Shown here: positions 60,465 through 64,000 of the stretch, piece by piece
How positions within the stretch are numbered: the first letter of the stretch is position 1
Layout of the letters: every line of letters begins with the position of its first letter
Assembly: GCF_026738875.1 (NCBI RefSeq)
Contig: NZ_JAPQFJ010000006.1
Coordinates: 114,716 to 178,715, forward strand
Length of the DNA: 64,000 nt
From: Clostridium brassicae
GTDB lineage: Bacteria; Bacillota; Clostridia; Clostridiales; Clostridiaceae
Direction: 5' to 3'
Made by a program: the position numbers and the translations under genes
Notes under the pieces: generated by a model
The model's database searches: none
The model's input: only the letters and a program-made list of their open reading frames with translations
What the model was told of the DNA's origin: nothing

Positions 60465-60965
60465 ATGGAAAAAAAAGACGATGTGTTTTTTGAAAGTTTA
60501 TTTTATAATTATCTAGATCAAATAAAATTTTTGTTTTTTCCAGATAAATGGAGTAGTATTTCATTAGACTATTCAAAAAATGAATTACTTTCTATAGTAT
60601 TTATCTATAGAAAAGAAAGTGTAAATATGAGTGAAGTTGCTGAGTATATTAATGCTCCTTTAAATACAGTTACAGGCGTAATTAATAGATTAGAAAAAAA
60701 ACAAGTAGTTGAAAGAAAAAGAGACTTAAAAGATAAAAGGGTAGTAAATATCACTTTAACCCAAAAAGGTAAAGAATTATATGAAAAAGAAAAAAAGGAA
60801 ATTATATATTATGTTAAAGAAGTCTACAAGTCTTTAACAGAAGAAGAAAAAAAATCACTTATGGCTATTATAGGTAAAATAATTTCAATATTAAAGTCTG
60901 ACAAAATTAGAGAAAATGGTCAAAGGAAAAAAGAAAAAAGGGTAAGAAGGATAACAATAGAATAA
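60465..60965 (+). CDS. MarR family regulator, linked to ArsA-like ATPases
   Basis: 166 residues. Winged HTH at about 40-110: YSKNELLSIVFIYRKESVNMSEVAEYINAPLNTVTGVINRLEKKQVVERKRDLKDKRVV, with the DKR wing typical of MarR. C-terminal dimer helices plus a highly basic tail (GQRKKEKRVRR). Start ATG 60465 with GGGAGAG upstream. Its stop codon lies in a terminator hairpin, and the gene is followed 79 bp later by two ArsA-type genes carrying a related operator. Confidence 0.88.
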   Translation: MEKKDDVFFESLFYNYLDQIKFLFFPDKWSSISLDYSKNELLSIVFIYRKESVNMSEVAEYINAPLNTVTGVINRLEKKQVVERKRDLKDKRVVNITLTQKGKELYEKEKKEIIYYVKEVYKSLTEEEKKSLMAIIGKIISILKSDKIRENGQRKKEKRVRRITIE

Positions 60966-60988
60966 CTTAGATCTCTAAGTTATTTTTT
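60961..60988 (+). terminator. Terminator between MarR and the first ArsA gene
   Basis: AATAACTTAG (60961-60970), ATCT loop, CTAAGTTATT (60975-60984) and TTTT. Includes the MarR stop codon. Confidence 0.75.
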
Positions 60989-61043
60989 AAAAAAATACTT
61001 CTGCATACGAACTATTCTTGTGTAGAACAAAAGGAGGAGCATT

Positions 61044-62210
61044 ATGGGAAGAATAATTATATTTACTGGTAAAGGTGGAGTAGGAAAGACAAGTACTGCA
61101 GCAGCGCATGGAGTAAAAGCGGCAAAGGCAGGATTAAAAACACTCATAGTTAGTACAGATATGGCCCATAATTTAAGTGACGTATTTATGACAAAAATAA
61201 AAGAAGAGCCAGTAAGGATTGTTAACAATCTTTATGCACTGGAAATAGATCCTAATTATGAAATGGATAAACATTATAACAATATTTCAACAGCATTAAA
61301 AAATATGTTGCCAACTACTAAAGAGGAAGATAATGATTCTTTAGAAGATATAGTTGTATTTCCAGGTATAGAAGAACTATTTTCTCTAATAAAAATTAAA
61401 GAATTATATGAAAAAAACATATATGATTTAATAATAGTTGACTGTGCACCAACTGGAGAAACACTATCTTTATTAAAATTTCCAGAACTGCTTTCATGGT
61501 ATATGGAAAAATTCTTTCCTATAGGTAAAGTTGCATTAAAGGTTTTAAGACCAATATCTAAGGCGGTGTTTAAAATAGACATGCCGGATAAAAAAGCTAT
61601 GAATGATATAGAAAAATTATATATAAATCTTATAAGACTACAAGAACTATTAAGAGATAGAGAGGTATGTAGTATAAGGCTTGTAACAATACCAGAAAAA
61701 ATGGTGGTAGAAGAAACAAAGCGAAATTATATGTACCTAAATCTATATAATTTTAATGTAGATGGGTTGTATATAAATAGAATAATTCCAGATGAAGTGG
61801 ATAATAACTTCTTTAATGAGTGGAAGAGTATGCAAAAAAAGTACTTAGAGGAATTAAAATCAGCGTTTGTAGATATACCAAGTTTTCAAATTAAATGGTA
61901 TGAAATGGACATAAATGGTTTAGAAGGTTTAGATAGAATTGTAGTTGATTCTTTGAAAAGAGAAGATATTTTTAAGGTATTAAAAACAACACAAAGTGAA
62001 TCCTTTATCAAATTAGAAAAAGGATATTTGTTAGAATTAAGTATACCTTTTGCCAATAAAACGGATTTTGATTTATATCAATCAGATACAGAAGTGATAA
62101 TTAAAATAAGAAATTTTAAAAGAAATATACCTTTACCAGATGTGATAAGAAAATATTCTATAGCATCGGCAAAGCTACAAGATCAAAAGTTAAGTATTAC
62201 TTTTCAGTAG
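61044..62210 (+). CDS. ArsA/Get3 family ATPase, first of a tandem pair
   Basis: 388 residues. Deviant Walker A GKGGVGKTS (9-17) with the signature Lys, A-loop STDMAHNLSD (the last Asp46 corresponds to the hydrolytic Asp of Get3), and switch II VDCAPTGETLSLLKFPE. The C-terminal 70 residues form the ArsA_HSP20-like beta domain (YLLELSIPFANKTDFDLYQS...). The arsenite-binding Cys triad of ArsA and the CxxC zinc site of Get3 are absent, so arsenite export or classical tail-anchored protein insertion is not indicated. AAAGGAGGAG upstream. The 'DMAH' instead of 'DPAH' is unusual. Confidence 0.92.
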   Translation: MGRIIIFTGKGGVGKTSTAAAHGVKAAKAGLKTLIVSTDMAHNLSDVFMTKIKEEPVRIVNNLYALEIDPNYEMDKHYNNISTALKNMLPTTKEEDNDSLEDIVVFPGIEELFSLIKIKELYEKNIYDLIIVDCAPTGETLSLLKFPELLSWYMEKFFPIGKVALKVLRPISKAVFKIDMPDKKAMNDIEKLYINLIRLQELLRDREVCSIRLVTIPEKMVVEETKRNYMYLNLYNFNVDGLYINRIIPDEVDNNFFNEWKSMQKKYLEELKSAFVDIPSFQIKWYEMDINGLEGLDRIVVDSLKREDIFKVLKTTQSESFIKLEKGYLLELSIPFANKTDFDLYQSDTEVIIKIRNFKRNIPLPDVIRKYSIASAKLQDQKLSITFQ

Positions 62211-62221
62211 GAGAGGGTTTT

Positions 62222-62446
62222 ATGAATAAAAATTTTATAAAAAAAATGATAAAAGCTAAAAAATTAGAATATGAAGCAATACAAGAATTGATGCCAAATA
62301 GTTTGAAATCTATAATAAGCAATACAGAAAAGGAAGCATTCAAATTTTTAAAGGATTTATCATTAGAGTTACTAAAAGATGAAGAATTAGAAAAAACAGA
62401 AAGTAATACTAAACAAGTTAAAAAAATAGGGGTAGATTTTAAGTGA
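62222..62446 (+). CDS. Small charged protein between the ArsA-like genes
   Basis: 74 residues, GGAGAGG before ATG 62222. Highly charged, helical, no hydrophobic segment: N-terminal basic (NKNFIKKMIKAKKLEYEA), central LMPNSLKSIISNTEKEAFKFLKDLSLELL, acidic-then-basic end. It lies 11 bp after the first ATPase and 16 bp before the second, so all three are made together. It may be an adaptor or regulator binding the ATPases. Family not recognised. Confidence 0.75.
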   Translation: MNKNFIKKMIKAKKLEYEAIQELMPNSLKSIISNTEKEAFKFLKDLSLELLKDEELEKTESNTKQVKKIGVDFK

Positions 62447-62462
62447 AAAGGGGGAAACACGT

Positions 62463-63623
62463 ATGAGAATTATATTATATACAGGTAAAGGTGGAGTAGG
62501 AAAAACAAGTATTGCAGCAGCTACTGCTTGTAAAATAGCAAGTTCTGGGAAAAAAGTAATGGTTATTAGTACAGATCAAGCTCACAGCTTAAGTGATTCT
62601 TTTAATGTTAAGTTGGGTAACAAACCATCGAAAATAGTTGATAATCTTTATGGCATGGAAATAGATACAGTATTGGAAAATGAAAAAACATGGGGTAATT
62701 TAAAAACATATTTTAAAGAGTTATTATTATTTAAAGCAGAAGAAAATATTGAAAGTGAAGAATTATTAGTTTTTCCGGCTTTTGAAGAGCTATTATCATT
62801 AATAAAAATAAAGGAAATACATGATAAAGGAGAATATGATGTTTTAATAGTAGATTGTGCACCTACAGGTGAAACAATGTCTCTATTAAAGTTTCCAGAT
62901 ATTTTTAAATGGTGGATGGAAAAAATATTTCCTATTAAGAAAAAAGGAGCTAAAGTTGTAAAACCTATAATTGACGCAACAATAAAGATTCCCATGCCTA
63001 CAGATAGTACTTTTGATGAAATTGAAAGTTTATACGAAAAGGTTGATGAACTTCATAAACTAATATTGGATAAAGAAAAGGTAAGTTTGAGAATAGTTAC
63101 AACACCAGAAAAGATAGTAGTAAAAGAAGCAAAAAGAAATTTTTCTTACCTTCATCTCTTTGATTATAATGTAGATGCAGTTATTATAAATAAAATTTTT
63201 CCACAGGAATCAACAAAAGGTTATTTTGAGAAGTGGGATGCTATTCAAAAAGAGAGCATAGAAGAAATAAATAACAGTTTTAAGGACATTGAAGTTTTAA
63301 AATTACCATTAATGAATAAGGAATTAAGGGAATATTCAACACTAAAATTGGTTGGAGACATAATTTATAAAGATATTAATCCGGAAGAAGTTCTTTTTAT
63401 AGAAAAGATATTTGAATTAAAAAGAGACGGAGATAAATATGTATTTAGTATAAATATGCCTTTTATAGATAAAGATCAATTAAACCTTTCACAAAGGGGA
63501 GATGAAATAATTATATCTATAAAGAATGAAAGAAGATCCATCGTATTACCAAAAAAATTACAAGCTAAAGAAATAGTAAGTGCAAAATATGATGAAGGAA
63601 GATTAAATATATTTTTTATTTAA
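62463..63623 (+). CDS. ArsA/Get3 family ATPase, second of a tandem pair
   Basis: 386 residues, clear paralogue of the first ATPase along the whole length. Walker A GKGGVGKTS (8-16), STDQAHSLSD loop, VDCAPTGETMSLLKFPD switch II, and the HSP20-like C-terminal domain (KYVFSINMPFIDKDQLNLSQRGDEIIISI). Also lacks the metal-binding Cys residues. GAAAAGGGGG upstream. The pair could form a heterodimer like the two halves of ArsA. Last gene of the operon; a terminator lies at 63825. Confidence 0.92.
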   Translation: MRIILYTGKGGVGKTSIAAATACKIASSGKKVMVISTDQAHSLSDSFNVKLGNKPSKIVDNLYGMEIDTVLENEKTWGNLKTYFKELLLFKAEENIESEELLVFPAFEELLSLIKIKEIHDKGEYDVLIVDCAPTGETMSLLKFPDIFKWWMEKIFPIKKKGAKVVKPIIDATIKIPMPTDSTFDEIESLYEKVDELHKLILDKEKVSLRIVTTPEKIVVKEAKRNFSYLHLFDYNVDAVIINKIFPQESTKGYFEKWDAIQKESIEEINNSFKDIEVLKLPLMNKELREYSTLKLVGDIIYKDINPEEVLFIEKIFELKRDGDKYVFSINMPFIDKDQLNLSQRGDEIIISIKNERRSIVLPKKLQAKEIVSAKYDEGRLNIFFI

Positions 63624-63824
63624 TTATTAATAACAAAAAAATGCGTTATTTTGTTCATTGATTTCTCTTTACGTTTTGGGAGATAATGTGTTTGTGATGA
63701 ATGTATCATATTTTAATAGGCTGAAAGAAATCAATGTTCATATAACTTAAGAGAGATGATAATAAATTATGGAGAAACTTATGAAAATTATTAATTATTG
63801 TTAAACATAGAAAAACGCAAAGAT

Positions 63825-63876
63825 AAGGAATAGTAGAATTAAGGATTAACTTAATATCTAGTATTCCTTTTTTTTG
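63825..63876 (+). terminator. Strong terminator downstream of the ArsA operon
   Basis: AAGGAATA (63825-63832) with TATTCCTT (63862-63869) plus inner ATTAAG/CTTAAT pair, then TTTTTTT. The 200 bases before it contain no gene that I can support. Confidence 0.7.
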
Positions 63877-63883
63877 TCTATAA

Positions 63884-64000
63884 ATAAAACCACCTGCTAT
63901 GCAGGTGTGTTCAGAAAAGCTTAAGCGTTGAAAAAAAATACCTCGCTTTGATAGAATAGATATGGTTTCGTCAGCCAATCTAAAATCAAAGGAGGCATTG
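63884..64000 (+). mobile_element. Left end of an IS200/IS605-family element, cut by window edge
   Basis: ACCACCTGC-TAT-GCAGGTG (about 63890-63908) is the kind of subterminal hairpin recognised by IS200-type TnpA. It is followed by an A+T-rich leader and, at the very end, AAAGGAGGC in ribosome-binding position, so a transposase start is expected just beyond 64000. From memory this leader is common in front of clostridial tnpA genes; the gene itself is not in the window. Confidence 0.55.

Noticed and set aside
61044..63623. Arsenite efflux pump ATPases (ArsA proper)
   Set aside because: No Cys triad for arsenite, no arsB, arsD or arsR nearby; the proteins are the HSP20-tailed ArsA/Get3-like group.

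Overview
This is a window of very low G+C DNA with Clostridium-type gene content: ArsA/Get3-like ATPases, an Lsa/CplR-type ABC-F protein, a 2-enoate reductase of the clostridial type, meso-diaminopimelate dehydrogenase, a CD1871A-type CXXC peptide, and strong AGGAGG ribosome binding sites with frequent TTG/GTG starts. I judge it to be a chromosomal segment of a Clostridium (sensu lato) species; species level cannot be settled by reading. I saw no tRNA, rRNA or CRISPR array.

Layout. 1-3.3 kb: partial GNAT, MarR regulator, and a TetR-MATE drug-efflux pair behind a consensus promoter carrying two identical palindromic operators. 3.5-13.2 kb: AAA ATPase, IS200 relic, ECF sigma/anti-sigma pair, XRE-ABC exporter operon, a MITE-like element, a membrane-anchored HTH protein, decayed small genes, an aldo/keto reductase, and a graveyard of GNAT, GntR and duplicated anti-sigma fragments. 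13.2-20.0 kb: one likely transcription unit of two-component system, MacB-type ABC transporter, TlpA-like lipoprotein, CXXC micropeptide and membrane 4Fe-4S protein. 20.4-23 kb: ddh, then a DUF134 regulator and a NifX-like protein sharing one operator sequence. 23.3-31.1 kb: SNF2/SWIM helicase, two-component system, and a bacitracin/lantibiotic-type ABC exporter. 31.1-32.5 kb: nested inverted-repeat elements, two tiny lysine-rich proteins, a phage terminase relic. 32.5-41.8 kb: acyltransferase, VanR/VanS-like pair without vanHAX, secreted M16 metalloprotease, TfoX-domain protein, and an ABC-F antibiotic-protection gene behind an attenuator-type leader. 41.8-53.3 kb: MerR plus enoate reductase, unknown protein, alpha/beta hydrolase, a fourth two-component system with two lipoproteins, and divergent LuxR/SDR genes. 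53.7-60.3 kb: purine cluster (guanine-type riboswitch, NCS2 permease, amidohydrolase, two flavodoxin-like proteins, adenine deaminase). 60.4-63.6 kb: MarR plus tandem ArsA/Get3-like ATPases with a small protein between them. The last 120 bases look like the left end of an IS200/IS605 element.

The theme is envelope stress sensing and drug/peptide export: four complete two-component systems, three ABC export units, MATE and ABC-F resistance genes, each with local regulation. The purine genes form a salvage and deamination module. At least three families of short non-coding inverted-repeat elements are scattered between genes and explain much of the intergenic sequence. Functions are assigned from motifs and remembered family resemblance, not from a database search.
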